DNA of 33,144 bases from Betaproteobacteria bacterium (lineage in GTDB: Bacteria; Pseudomonadota; Gammaproteobacteria; Burkholderiales; Thiobacillaceae), in NCBI GenBank assembly GCA_020061585.1, contig JAGUXX010000302.1:1-33144 (forward strand), written 5' to 3'. Made by a program: the position numbers and the translations under genes. Below, piece by piece: positions 11,511 through 20,339 of this stretch. Each line of letters opens with the position of its first letter. Position 1 is the stretch's first letter. The notes under the pieces were generated by a model. It ran no database searches. It was not told where the DNA came from and saw nothing but the letters and a program-made list of their open reading frames with translations.

Positions 11511-12636
11511 GGGCGTTCTCCTGGCTTTCGTTGGGATGGATGGGCAGCGTGACGCGGAATACCGATCCGCGCCCCGCCTCACTGTCGACCTCGATCCGGC
11601 CGCCATGTTTGTGCACGATGCCGTAGGAAATATAAAGCCCGAGTCCGGTTCCCTTGCCCACCTGTTTAGTGGTGAAGAACGGGTCGAATATCCGGGTCAG
11701 CAGATGCCGCGGAATGCCGCGCCCGCTGTCGCGAATTTCCACCCAGACCTCGCCAGCCTTTTCCGGGTCCCCTTCGACGCCGGTGCGCACGACGATTTCG
11801 CCCTGTTCGTCAATGGCATGCGCGGCGTTGACCAGCAGATTCAGGAATACCTGATTGAGTTGCGAGGGCAGGCAGCGAATCATCGGCAAGACGCCATATT
11901 CCTTGATCACCCGCGCCTTGTATTTGATCTCGTTGTTGACCACGTTGAGGGTGGAGTCAAGCCCCTTGTGCAGATCGGCGTAGCCCCATTCGCCCTGGTC
12001 GTTATGCGAAAAATCTTTCAGGTCCTGGACGATGCGGCGTACCCGCGCGAGTCCGTCGCTGGATTCGTCGAGCAGATCGGTGATGTCGGATTTCAGATAC
12101 TCCAGCTCCGCCGTAGCTCGGACGGTTTCGATGCGTGCACGCGCCGGCCCGTCGGGCACATATTCAAACGCTGCTTCATGCGCGTCCAACACCACCAGCA
12201 ACTGTTCGACATAGCCGCGCAAGGTGCCCATGTTGGAGTTGACGAAGCCGATCGGATTGTTGATCTCGTGCGCCACGCCGGCGGCGAGTTGGCCGATCGA
12301 GGCCATTTTCTCGGATTGCAGCAACTGGTGATGCGCCGCCTCAAGATGGTGGATCAGTTGCGCCTGTTCGGCCTTTTCACGCATCAACGCGGCTTCGGCT
12401 TCCTGCATCAGCCGCACCCGTTCGCTCAATTCCTGATTGCGTTGATTCAACTCCTCCGACATCAGATCGAGTGAACGCGCGACCAGATCGTGTTGCAGGT
12501 CGGCATGTCGATACGCTTTGTCGACGGCGGCCAGAAAGCCACGCAGGGCCGGCGCGTCGCGCATTTCCGCCTCCAGATGCCGCCGCAATTGACGGTCCAG
12601 CATGGGGTGCCGCGCAACGTCTGATTCACGCGACAT
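11503..12636 (-). CDS. Soluble sensor histidine kinase without a sensor domain
   Basis: 377 residues with no membrane helix. A helical N-terminus and coiled coil (~55-110) lead into the dimerisation/phospho-acceptor helix, with H123 in GVAHEINNPIGFV. The ATPase domain follows: N-box asparagine N270, G1 box DSGRGIP from 303, F box FDPFFTTK, G2 box GKGTGLGL at 327-334. It closely resembles the kinase half of the preceding membrane kinase, including the HEINNPIGFV box and the DLKDFS segment, so the two are paralogues. Overlaps are 11 nt with the upstream kinase and 8 nt with the downstream REC-HD-GYP gene. What it senses is unclear; it may form mixed dimers or be driven through its N-terminal helices. 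Confidence 0.92.
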   Translation of the reverse strand: MSRESDVARHPMLDRQLRRHLEAEMRDAPALRGFLAAVDKAYRHADLQHDLVARSLDLMSEELNQRNQELSERVRLMQEAEAALMREKAEQAQLIHHLEAAHHQLLQSEKMASIGQLAAGVAHEINNPIGFVNSNMGTLRGYVEQLLVVLDAHEAAFEYVPDGPARARIETVRATAELEYLKSDITDLLDESSDGLARVRRIVQDLKDFSHNDQGEWGYADLHKGLDSTLNVVNNEIKYKARVIKEYGVLPMIRCLPSQLNQVFLNLLVNAAHAIDEQGEIVVRTGVEGDPEKAGEVWVEIRDSGRGIPRHLLTRIFDPFFTTKQVGKGTGLGLYISYGIVHKHGGRIEVDSEAGRGSVFRVTLPIHPNESQENAHD

Positions 12637-15052
12637 CGGCGCCCTCCCGATGCTTGATCGGCAAGGTGACGCGGAACACGCTGCCTTGGCCGATTTGGCT
12701 TTCGACCTCGATGCGGCCGTAGTGTTTTTGCACGATGCCGTAGGCCAGCGACAAGCCCAAGCCGGTGCCCTTGCCCACCGCCTTGGTGGTGAAGAAGGGG
12801 TCGAAAATGCGGCCGCGCAATTCTTCCGCAATGCCCTTGCCGGTATCCGCCACTTCCACCCAGACCGCTTCGCCATCGACGCCGGTACGCAAGGAGATGG
12901 TGCCGCGCGCGCCCTCGATGGCATGCGCGGCGTTGACCAACAGGTTCATGAAAACCTGATTCAACTGTGACGGCAGACATTCGATTTCCGGGATTTCGCC
13001 ATAATCCTTGACCACGTCGGCACGGTACTTGATCTCGTTCTGGGCGATGTTCAGCGTGCTGTCCAGGCCTTGGTGCAGATTGGCGTATTGCCAATCCGGC
13101 GTGCTGTCCAGACGCGAGAAATCCTTCAGGTCCTGGACGATCTTGCGCACCCGGGTGATGCCGTCGCGGGACTCGCTCATCAACGCCGGGATATCTTCCT
13201 TCAGATAGGGCAGGTCGAGCCGCTGTTTCAGTTCGGCGAGATCGCCAAGCGGCAACACATTCGGCGACAGTTTTGCCTCGTACAGCTCATAGGCCTCGAT
13301 GATGCGGAACAGATCGCGGATGTAGTTTTCCAGTGTTCCCAGATTCGATTGCACGAAGCCGATGGGGTTGTTGATTTCATGCGCGACGCCGGCCGCGAGC
13401 TGGCCGATGGAGGCGAGTTTTTCGGATTGCAGCAATTGACCCTGCGCGTCCTGCAACTCGCGGTGCAGTCCTTCGAGTTGGACGTACTGCCGCTGTAGCA
13501 GGACTTGCGCCTGATTGCGTTCATCGATATCCGCTTCCAGTTGCTGCTTGGCCTGAGACAGCGCCAGCGTGCGTTCGTCGACACGTCTTTGCAGTTCAGC
13601 GTTGATGTTCTGCAACGACGCTTCCATGCCCTTGCGCGCGCTGATGTCGGTGCGGATGCCGATGTACTGGCTGGGTTTCCCTTGTGTGTCGAGAAACGGC
13701 ACGATGGTCGAATCAACCCAATAGAAACTGCCGTCGCTGCGACGGTTGCAGATTTCGCCGTGCCAGACGTTTCCGCTTTGGATGGTCCGCCAGAGTTCCT
13801 CGAAAAAAGCCGGCGGGTGCAGGCCGGAATTGACGATGCGATGATTCTGTCCCAACAACGCCTCGCGGCTGTAGCCGGATATGGCGCAGAACTTGTCGTT
13901 GACGTAAGTAATGCGTCCCGCGGTGTCGGCGATACTGACGATGGCGTGTTCGTCCAGCGCGGTCTTTTGCGCTTGCAACTCCATATTCGATGCTTCAAGC
14001 AGATCGTTCATCCGTTCCAGCGCGGTCAGGTCGTTGGCGACGCATAACACCCCGCGCCAGTCGCCGGCGTCGTCGGCGATGGGGGTGCGGGCGATGATGA
14101 AATGACTTTCGGGCCCGCCTGACGATTTCAGACGTCGATCCTGACGCTGCACCTGGCCGCTTTCCAGCGCCTTGCGGTCGCTGTGCTCGCTGGTCTCGCC
14201 CTCGGCCTCGCCCCATAGATCGCTTTCCCGTTTGCCGCCCAGCTCGACCTGTTCGACACCGGTGACACGCGCAAAGGCGTCATTGCAGCGGGCGATGCGG
14301 CCCTTCATATCCTTGAACCAGACTGGCACCGGGATGTTGTCCAGCAACAGCGCGGTCTCGCGCTCACGTGTCCGCAAGCTCGACAACAGGCGCGCCTGGC
14401 GCCGAATCGTCAACACCGCGATGACCAACGCCAACAGCGCCGCCGCCATGGCGCTGGTCAACATCAAGGAACGCGCCAACCGATACCGGCTTTGCGCGGC
14501 TGCGGCGGCGGCATGGCCTTCCTCGACCTGACCATCGAGAAACCGGCGCAACTGCGCCGTGCCCTGGCTTTGCTCGGGCAAGGCGCGGGTGATCAACAGT
14601 CGTTCAGCCTCTTCCTGCCGGTCGGCCAGCGCCAGATCCAGCACTTCTTCCTGCAACGCGGCGCCCTTGACGGTACTTTTCGCCTGTTCTTCGAGTATCC
14701 GTTGCTCGTCGACCGACAAGCCCAGCGTCAACAACTTTTCCCGCGCACGTCGAAAGGTGCCGGCGAATTCGTAAAACGCCGGCACCAGCTCGTCGCGCGC
14801 GAACGGGTCCCGCTCTTGCAAGATGGCGTGCAGACGCAGCGATCGCTCGCGTGAGGCGATATACATTTCAAACGCCAGACGCGTGCGCTCGTTGTTGACT
14901 TCAACCAGATGGGTGATGGTTCGATTCAAACTGTCCAGATAGAAAGTGCCGATGCCGGCCAGCGCCAACAATAAGCCGATGATCAGCGCGAAGCCGGTCA
15001 GCAGGCCGCCGGTTCCGCTCGAATGCGCCACACGTGTCGGCATCGAGGTCAT
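12626..15052 (-). CDS. Membrane sensor histidine kinase with periplasmic four-helix sensor and two PAS domains
   Basis: 808 residues. Membrane helix ~17-39; periplasmic helical domain ~40-192, probably a four-helix-bundle sensor as in chemoreceptors; second helix ~196-216; PAS ~230-345 and ~362-472; long coiled coil ~475-545; phospho-acceptor H558 in GVAHEINNPIGFV; ATPase domain with N707, G1 DTGKGI at 736-741, F box FDPFFTTK and G2 GKGTGLGL at 760-767. No receiver is fused, so it needs a separate one; three response-regulator genes lie in the same operon. It begins inside the stop of the HDOD gene (4-nt overlap) and its end overlaps the next kinase by 11 nt. Confidence 0.94.
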   Translation of the reverse strand: MTSMPTRVAHSSGTGGLLTGFALIIGLLLALAGIGTFYLDSLNRTITHLVEVNNERTRLAFEMYIASRERSLRLHAILQERDPFARDELVPAFYEFAGTFRRAREKLLTLGLSVDEQRILEEQAKSTVKGAALQEEVLDLALADRQEEAERLLITRALPEQSQGTAQLRRFLDGQVEEGHAAAAAAQSRYRLARSLMLTSAMAAALLALVIAVLTIRRQARLLSSLRTRERETALLLDNIPVPVWFKDMKGRIARCNDAFARVTGVEQVELGGKRESDLWGEAEGETSEHSDRKALESGQVQRQDRRLKSSGGPESHFIIARTPIADDAGDWRGVLCVANDLTALERMNDLLEASNMELQAQKTALDEHAIVSIADTAGRITYVNDKFCAISGYSREALLGQNHRIVNSGLHPPAFFEELWRTIQSGNVWHGEICNRRSDGSFYWVDSTIVPFLDTQGKPSQYIGIRTDISARKGMEASLQNINAELQRRVDERTLALSQAKQQLEADIDERNQAQVLLQRQYVQLEGLHRELQDAQGQLLQSEKLASIGQLAAGVAHEINNPIGFVQSNLGTLENYIRDLFRIIEAYELYEAKLSPNVLPLGDLAELKQRLDLPYLKEDIPALMSESRDGITRVRKIVQDLKDFSRLDSTPDWQYANLHQGLDSTLNIAQNEIKYRADVVKDYGEIPEIECLPSQLNQVFMNLLVNAAHAIEGARGTISLRTGVDGEAVWVEVADTGKGIAEELRGRIFDPFFTTKAVGKGTGLGLSLAYGIVQKHYGRIEVESQIGQGSVFRVTLPIKHREGADVA

Positions 15053-15933
15053 CCGTCCGCCTCCAGCATGGCGGAAAACGCTTCATGTTCCGGCAGGATA
15101 CCTTCCAGCAGGCCATGCAAGGATTTCTCGTCCAAGCCGAGACGTCGTCCAACCGCCGGATGGAAGCAGCTCAGCAGCTCACGCTCATCCGCATCGGCCA
15201 GCGCGCAGCCGGCAAGCTCATAGGCCAGCATGTTGGCGGCATGCACCACATCGACCATGATTTCGCCGGCGGCGCTCTCCGGTTCATGATGCCGCGCCAC
15301 CGCCAGCACGATTTCGGGTGGAAAACGCCAGCGCACGGCCAACGCTGCGCCGACAGCGGCGTGATCGAAGCCTAAGATCCGCCGTTCGACCTGATGCAGC
15401 TTGCGATCCTGTTGGTTGCACGCGGCGAGTACCTCGGCGTAATGCGCCGGGCGCGTCGTGGCCAACAGCAAGGCGCCGATGTCATGCAGCAAACCAGCGG
15501 TAAAGGCGCTTTCCGGATTCAGCTTCGATGCATTCTGGCGTAGATTGCGCGCCAGCGCGCGCGCGCACAGCGCGGCGCCGAAACAATGCCGCCAGAAAGG
15601 TTTGAGATCGAAACCGCTGTCGGCGCTCGGCTTGAAATAACCGGTGACGGAAGCGGCGGTCACCAGACTGCCGACGGCGCTGAAACCCAGCACGACGATG
15701 GCTTCGTGTATGCTGGAAACCTTGTGCCGCAGGCCATAGAACGCGGAATTGGCGACCCGCAACGCGCGTGCCGCCAGCACCTGATCCTTGGCGATGCCGC
15801 GCGCCAGTTCGTCGATGCTGATGTTCTCATCGCCGAGAGCGGCGACCAGCGCATCGACAGCCGCTGGCAGCGAGGGTAATCGTTCGATATCCGCCAATAC
15901 GGCATCGAGGGTCAGAGCTACCAGTTCGGGCAT
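15049..15933 (-). CDS. HDOD domain protein
   Basis: 294 residues, almost entirely one HDOD domain. Family marks: LPSLPAAVDALVAAL near 19-33, DQVLAARALRVANSAFYG near 50-67 and FTAGLLHDIGALLL near 144-157. HDOD proteins are related to HD hydrolases but usually lack catalysis and act as signalling or c-di-GMP output scaffolds. This one keeps an HD pair at 150-151, but not the GYP motif. The start is set by AAAGGA seven bases before the ATG. It follows the REC-PAS gene by 42 bp, the only real gap in the operon, and overlaps the membrane kinase by 4 nt. Its partner is unknown; the neighbours suggest it acts with the kinases. Confidence 0.9.
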   Translation of the reverse strand: MPELVALTLDAVLADIERLPSLPAAVDALVAALGDENISIDELARGIAKDQVLAARALRVANSAFYGLRHKVSSIHEAIVVLGFSAVGSLVTAASVTGYFKPSADSGFDLKPFWRHCFGAALCARALARNLRQNASKLNPESAFTAGLLHDIGALLLATTRPAHYAEVLAACNQQDRKLHQVERRILGFDHAAVGAALAVRWRFPPEIVLAVARHHEPESAAGEIMVDVVHAANMLAYELAGCALADADERELLSCFHPAVGRRLGLDEKSLHGLLEGILPEHEAFSAMLEADG

Positions 15934-15975
15934 GGCATATTCCTTTATTGTTCACCCCGCTCCCCGGCGCGCGAG

Positions 15976-16788
15976 TCAATTCGATACCTCGCACGGCAAA
16001 AACGCCAGCAGCGCGCCACGTGATCTGGAATGCTGGCCCATGTGTCTGAAGATGACGCGGTAGGTCATGCCCGCGAGTTGGACCCGCTGCGGAATCAGGC
16101 TGGTATCGAGCAACCAGTCGCGCATCTGTTCCGGCAGCCCGGTTCGTACCTCCTTGCCCAGTAAAGGTGCGCCGGATTGACCGAGTTGCGCGTCCGCCGC
16201 CGGGTTCGACAAGGCGACCATGCCGTCTTCATCGATGCCGACAATGGGCCAGGGGATCAGTTGCAGCACTTCCTGCAAGGTGTCCAGCACCGTTTCGAGC
16301 CGTTTCGCCTGTCGCTCTTTGTCTTCAATAAGCGCCTGCAATCCGACATTGGCCTGGCGCAGCGCATCGCTCAGGCGCAGATTCTCGTCGGCGATTTCCT
16401 TGCCGCGAAACGCCTCGCGCACCTGTTCGCGCAATTGCCCGTCATCCCACGGCTTGGTCAGAAACTTGTAGATCGCGCCTTCGTTGATCGCATCGGTGAT
16501 GAACTGCAGGTCGGTATAGCCGGACAGCACGATGCGCACCGTTTCCGGATAGGACGCCTTGACCCGGCGCAGAAACTCGACGCCGCTGATGCCCGGCATG
16601 CGCTGATCGGACAAGATCACGTCGACCGGCTGGACGGCCAGCATGCGCATCGCTTCATCGGCATTGTCCGTCGCCAGGATGGTGTAGCCATCACGCCGGA
16701 ACAGGCGTTTCAACGCCGACAGGATGTTAGGTTCGTCATCGACCAGAAGCAGGGTTTGCGGGTGGATTGCCGACATGGACGGTCTCAT
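15976..16788 (-). CDS. Response regulator with REC and C-terminal PAS-like domain
   Basis: 270 residues. REC ~12-125 with VDDE, phospho-acceptor D61 and K112 (KPWDD); helical linker ~128-175; then a PAS-like domain ~176-262 (PWPIVGIDEDGMVALSNPAA). There is no DNA-binding or enzymatic output, so it probably works by protein contact. The REC is close to the C-terminal REC of the preceding protein and to that of the HD-GYP regulator. The start is ATG 16788, overlapping the upstream stop by 4 nt; ATG 16776, four codons in, is possible. Confidence 0.88.
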   Translation of the reverse strand: MRPSMSAIHPQTLLLVDDEPNILSALKRLFRRDGYTILATDNADEAMRMLAVQPVDVILSDQRMPGISGVEFLRRVKASYPETVRIVLSGYTDLQFITDAINEGAIYKFLTKPWDDGQLREQVREAFRGKEIADENLRLSDALRQANVGLQALIEDKERQAKRLETVLDTLQEVLQLIPWPIVGIDEDGMVALSNPAADAQLGQSGAPLLGKEVRTGLPEQMRDWLLDTSLIPQRVQLAGMTYRVIFRHMGQHSRSRGALLAFLPCEVSN

Positions 16789-19700
16789 TCGTAAGCGCCG
16801 CTACGCGGTCCGAGCACCGCGTCGTGAAAATGAAAGGCATCGCGGATATGGCCGCGCAACAGATCATCGTCCCAAGGTTTGATCAGGAATTTATAGATCG
16901 CGCCCTGATTCACCGCTTCAATGATGCTGGACAACTCGGTGTAACCGGACAGCACGATACGCACGGTATCGGGATGCAGGTCCTTGACCCGGCTGAGGAA
17001 TTCGGTACCGGTCATCTCGGGCATACGCTGGTCGGACAGAATCACCTGGACATCGTTGAGCGCCAGGATTTCCAGGCCTTCGCGGGCGCTGCCGGCGATC
17101 AACACGCGATAGCCTTCATTGCGCAACATGCGCCGCAAGGCTTTCAGGATGCTGACCTCGTCGTCCACCAGCAACAGGGTGCGCTCACGCCGCGCCTCGG
17201 TCGTGAACGCGGGCAAGCATTTGCCGGCGCGCAACATCTCCGTAAATTCGCCCTCCGGCACTGGCCGGCTGAAGTAATAGCCCTGCATCACCTCGCAGCC
17301 GAGTTTCCTCAGGAACCCCAGTTGCGCCTCGGTCTCGACGCCTTCCGCGATCGTTCTCAACTTCATGCGCTGGGCCAGGCCGATGATGGTGGAAACAATG
17401 CCGGCGGCATCCGGGTCGGTGATGATGTCGCGCACGAAGGATTGATCGATCTTCACCACGTCGATCGGAAAACGGCTGAGGTAGGCGAGGCTGGAATAGC
17501 CGGTGCCGAAATCGTCTAGCGACAGCTTCACGCCGAGCAGCTTGAGCCGCTTCAACAAGGCGGCTACCGCGTCCGGATCCTGCATCAGGATGCTCTCGGT
17601 CAGCTCCAGTTCCAGGTGCTGGGCCGGCACGCCATGCCGTCGCAACGTTTCGGCCAGATCGCGATCGAAATCGACGACGTGCAACTGGCTGGCGGAGACG
17701 TTGACCGCCAGGCGCACGTCGCTCAGACCTTGATCCAGCCAGGCGCGCAGTTGGCGACAGGCGGTGTCGATGACCCAGGCCCCGATCGGCACGATGAGGC
17801 CGGTTTTTTCGGCCAGCGGAATGAACTGCCCCGGCGCGGTCAACCCGCCGGGCGCGTTGTCGCGAGCCTTGCGGCGCCAGCGCAGCAAGGCTTCCGCGCC
17901 GACAATCTGACCGCCGCGCAAGTCTACTTTGGGCTGGTAATGCAGTTCCAGCTCGTCGCGTTCCAGCGCGCGCCGCAGATCCGCGTCCAGTTCCAACAGG
18001 ACCAGCGCGTCGGCATTCATGTCGGCGGTGTAGAAGCAGAAGCGGTTGCGGCCGCGCTCCTTGGCGCGATACATGGCCGCCTCGGCATCGCGCAGCAGCT
18101 CGGCGACGCTGCCGCCGTCGTCCGGATAAACACTGATGCCGATGGAGGCGCCGAGGAACACTTCGTGCGCCAAGTCTCGCGCATCCCGGCAGGCAAACGG
18201 CGGCGCCAGCAGATCAAGCAGATCGCGCGCGATTTCAGCCACTTCTCCGGTTTCGTCGATGCTCTCCAGCACCAGCAGGAAATCGTCGCCGCCAAGCCGG
18301 CCCAGTACATCTTCCTTGCGCACCCGGCCGCCCAATCGTCGCACCACCTCCAGCAACAGCGTGTCGCCGATGGTCGGACCAAGACTGTCGTTGACTTGCT
18401 TGAAACGATCCAGGTCGATATGCAGCACGCCGATCCGATGAACATGCCGTTTGGCCCGCTCCAGCGCGTTCCCCAAGCGCATTTGCAACATCGCCCGGTT
18501 GGGCAGATCGGTGAGCGGATCGTGGTGCGCCAGGTGGTCAAGCTGCGCCTGGCTGCGCTTGATCAGGCTGAGATCGGTGGACACCCCGACGTAATGGCTG
18601 ACGACGCCCCAACTGTCGCGCACGCAGTTGATGCTCACCCATACCGGATAGACTTCGCCATTCTTGCGCCGGTTCCAGATTTCGCCTTGCCAGCAATCGG
18701 TGGCGCGAATATCCGCCCACATGCGCTGGTAGAACCCGGATTCGTGCCGGCCGGAACGCAGGAAATTCGGGCGTTGCCCGCGCGCTTCCGCTTCACTGTA
18801 GCCGGTGATTTCGGTAAACGCCCGATTGACGCTGAGGATATACCCCTCCGGGTCGGTGATCATCAGACTGTCGCGTGTGTTCTCGAACACCAGCGCGGCC
18901 AGGCGCTGCCGCTCCTCGGCGCGTTTGCGCGCACTGATGTCGAAGAACGTCGCCACCGCGCCGACTACCTTGCCGTCACGGTGCATCGGGTAGGACCAGC
19001 ATTCCACCGGTACCGGATGGCCGTCCTTGTGCCAGAACACTTCATCGTCGAGATGGATTTCCTCGTCGCGTATATACGCTTTGTAAATCCGGCAATCCGT
19101 GCTCGGATAAGGCAAACCGTCCGCATGCGAGTGATGGATCAGTTCGTGGATAGGCTGGCCGATCAGCTCATCCGCGTGCTGGTAACCCAGCAGTTTCAGG
19201 CAAGACGCGTTGACGAAGGTGCAACGACCATCCAGATCGACGCCGTAGATCGCCTCGGCGGCGGAATCGAGCAGCAAGCGGACGCGCTGTTCACTGTCTT
19301 GCAGCGCGGCCCGTTCGTGCAGCAATTCATAGCGGTGGCAGATGCTTTCGATGGCAGCCGGTAACTTGTACAGATAGCCGGGTTGTTTGATCAGGTAATC
19401 GTCAACGCCGAGCGACATGGCTTGCGCGGCGATTTCCTCGCTACCCTGGCCGGTGACCAGGATCAGCGGCAGGTCGAGGCCGCGTTGGCGGCGCAATATC
19501 TCGACGATGTGCAGCGCGTTGCCATCCGGCAAGCGATAGTCCAGCAGCACCGCGTCGAAGTCGCAGCGCTCGACACGGCTTTGCGGCAATCGCGCCAGCA
19601 CGCCGGCGACGTCATGCGCGACATCGATCTGGATATGCGGCGCGTGCAGCGCCAGGTGGCGCCGAGTCAGCTCGATATCGGCACTGGTGTCTTCGCCGTA

Positions 19701-20111
19701 CAACACCTTCAATGGGCGGATCCGGTACGCCCCGCCGGTGCGCACGTTGGTCAGGGCATGGGCGAGGATGCGTGGCAGCAGGTCGAGCGGCTGTTTGTGC
19801 TTGATCAGATAGGCATCGGCGCCGGCCTTGAGCGCCGCCGCCACCGTATCCTGATCGCCTGTGCCGGTGAGTATCACCACTGCCAGCGGCAAGCCCCGCG
19901 CGCGTATGTGGCCGAGCAATTCCAATCCGGAACCATCCGGCAGGGACAAATCGCAGATCACCGCGTCGAGATCGCTCGTATCGACCAGACGCGCCATCGC
20001 TTTCGCCCGGCTGTCCACGACTTCGACGACATACTCGGACGCCGCCCGCGCAAGGACATGACAGACCAGTTTGGCGTCGATCGGGTTGTCTTCAACGTAG
20101 AGAACTTTCAA
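16785..20111 (-). CDS. REC-REC-PAS-PAS-GGDEF-EAL-REC c-di-GMP signalling protein
   Basis: 1108 residues, cytoplasmic, no membrane helix. REC1 ~1-118 (D54, K104), REC2 ~133-255 (D191, K242), PAS ~275-395, PAS ~402-520, GGDEF ~525-697, EAL ~705-960, REC3 ~976-1095 (D1027, K1078). The GGDEF signature reads GGDDF (607-611) with an RxxD I-site at 598-601. The EAL domain is complete: EAL at 740-742, ELTES, DDFGTGYSS at 866-874, KIDQSF and EGVETEAQ. It is thus probably a phosphodiesterase, with synthesis uncertain. The start is TTG 20111: GAGG lies eight bases upstream and an in-frame TGA five codons upstream excludes a longer form. It is the first gene of the operon. Confidence 0.94.
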   Translation of the reverse strand: MKVLYVEDNPIDAKLVCHVLARAASEYVVEVVDSRAKAMARLVDTSDLDAVICDLSLPDGSGLELLGHIRARGLPLAVVILTGTGDQDTVAAALKAGADAYLIKHKQPLDLLPRILAHALTNVRTGGAYRIRPLKVLYGEDTSADIELTRRHLALHAPHIQIDVAHDVAGVLARLPQSRVERCDFDAVLLDYRLPDGNALHIVEILRRQRGLDLPLILVTGQGSEEIAAQAMSLGVDDYLIKQPGYLYKLPAAIESICHRYELLHERAALQDSEQRVRLLLDSAAEAIYGVDLDGRCTFVNASCLKLLGYQHADELIGQPIHELIHHSHADGLPYPSTDCRIYKAYIRDEEIHLDDEVFWHKDGHPVPVECWSYPMHRDGKVVGAVATFFDISARKRAEERQRLAALVFENTRDSLMITDPEGYILSVNRAFTEITGYSEAEARGQRPNFLRSGRHESGFYQRMWADIRATDCWQGEIWNRRKNGEVYPVWVSINCVRDSWGVVSHYVGVSTDLSLIKRSQAQLDHLAHHDPLTDLPNRAMLQMRLGNALERAKRHVHRIGVLHIDLDRFKQVNDSLGPTIGDTLLLEVVRRLGGRVRKEDVLGRLGGDDFLLVLESIDETGEVAEIARDLLDLLAPPFACRDARDLAHEVFLGASIGISVYPDDGGSVAELLRDAEAAMYRAKERGRNRFCFYTADMNADALVLLELDADLRRALERDELELHYQPKVDLRGGQIVGAEALLRWRRKARDNAPGGLTAPGQFIPLAEKTGLIVPIGAWVIDTACRQLRAWLDQGLSDVRLAVNVSASQLHVVDFDRDLAETLRRHGVPAQHLELELTESILMQDPDAVAALLKRLKLLGVKLSLDDFGTGYSSLAYLSRFPIDVVKIDQSFVRDIITDPDAAGIVSTIIGLAQRMKLRTIAEGVETEAQLGFLRKLGCEVMQGYYFSRPVPEGEFTEMLRAGKCLPAFTTEARRERTLLLVDDEVSILKALRRMLRNEGYRVLIAGSAREGLEILALNDVQVILSDQRMPEMTGTEFLSRVKDLHPDTVRIVLSGYTELSSIIEAVNQGAIYKFLIKPWDDDLLRGHIRDAFHFHDAVLGPRSGAYE

Positions 20112-20339
20112 GCGCTTGCCTCGTCACGCAACGATTTGTCTGTGAAAGAAATTGCGATCACCGCGCAGATGCCTCTCTCAAGAAATACCTCCTAAGTAAT
20201 TGGTAGTTATATTGGTCAATTCTCCAAGGCATAGTGAAGTGATGTTTCTTCGGCGCGATTTGTGACTGCGGGCCGATTACTTCGATAATCTGGAGGTCGC
20301 GGTTATATCGGACGTCGGCGCGACAAACTTGAACAGGTA
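20112..20339. other. AT-richer intergenic stretch upstream of the signalling operon
   Basis: This 228-bp stretch is clearly less GC-rich than its surroundings and should hold the operon promoter (- strand). TATAAC-like hexamers occur near 20207 and 20303, but no -35 with proper spacing is evident, so I call no promoter. It contains the leader-like mini-ORF listed separately. Confidence 0.5.
20158..20193 (-). promoter_or_regulatory. Possible leader mini-ORF with a consensus Shine-Dalgarno
   Basis: On the minus strand a perfect AGGAGG (20188-20193) is followed, six bases later, by TTG and six more codons before TGA (20181-20158; MREASAR). It ends 46 bp before the TTG start of the REC-GGDEF-EAL gene. 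It could be a short translated leader or a chance match; nothing else supports it. Confidence 0.25.

Noticed and set aside
17616-19364. 582-codon open frame antisense to the REC-GGDEF-EAL gene
   Set aside because: No recognisable domain; mirrors third-position GC bias of the real gene.
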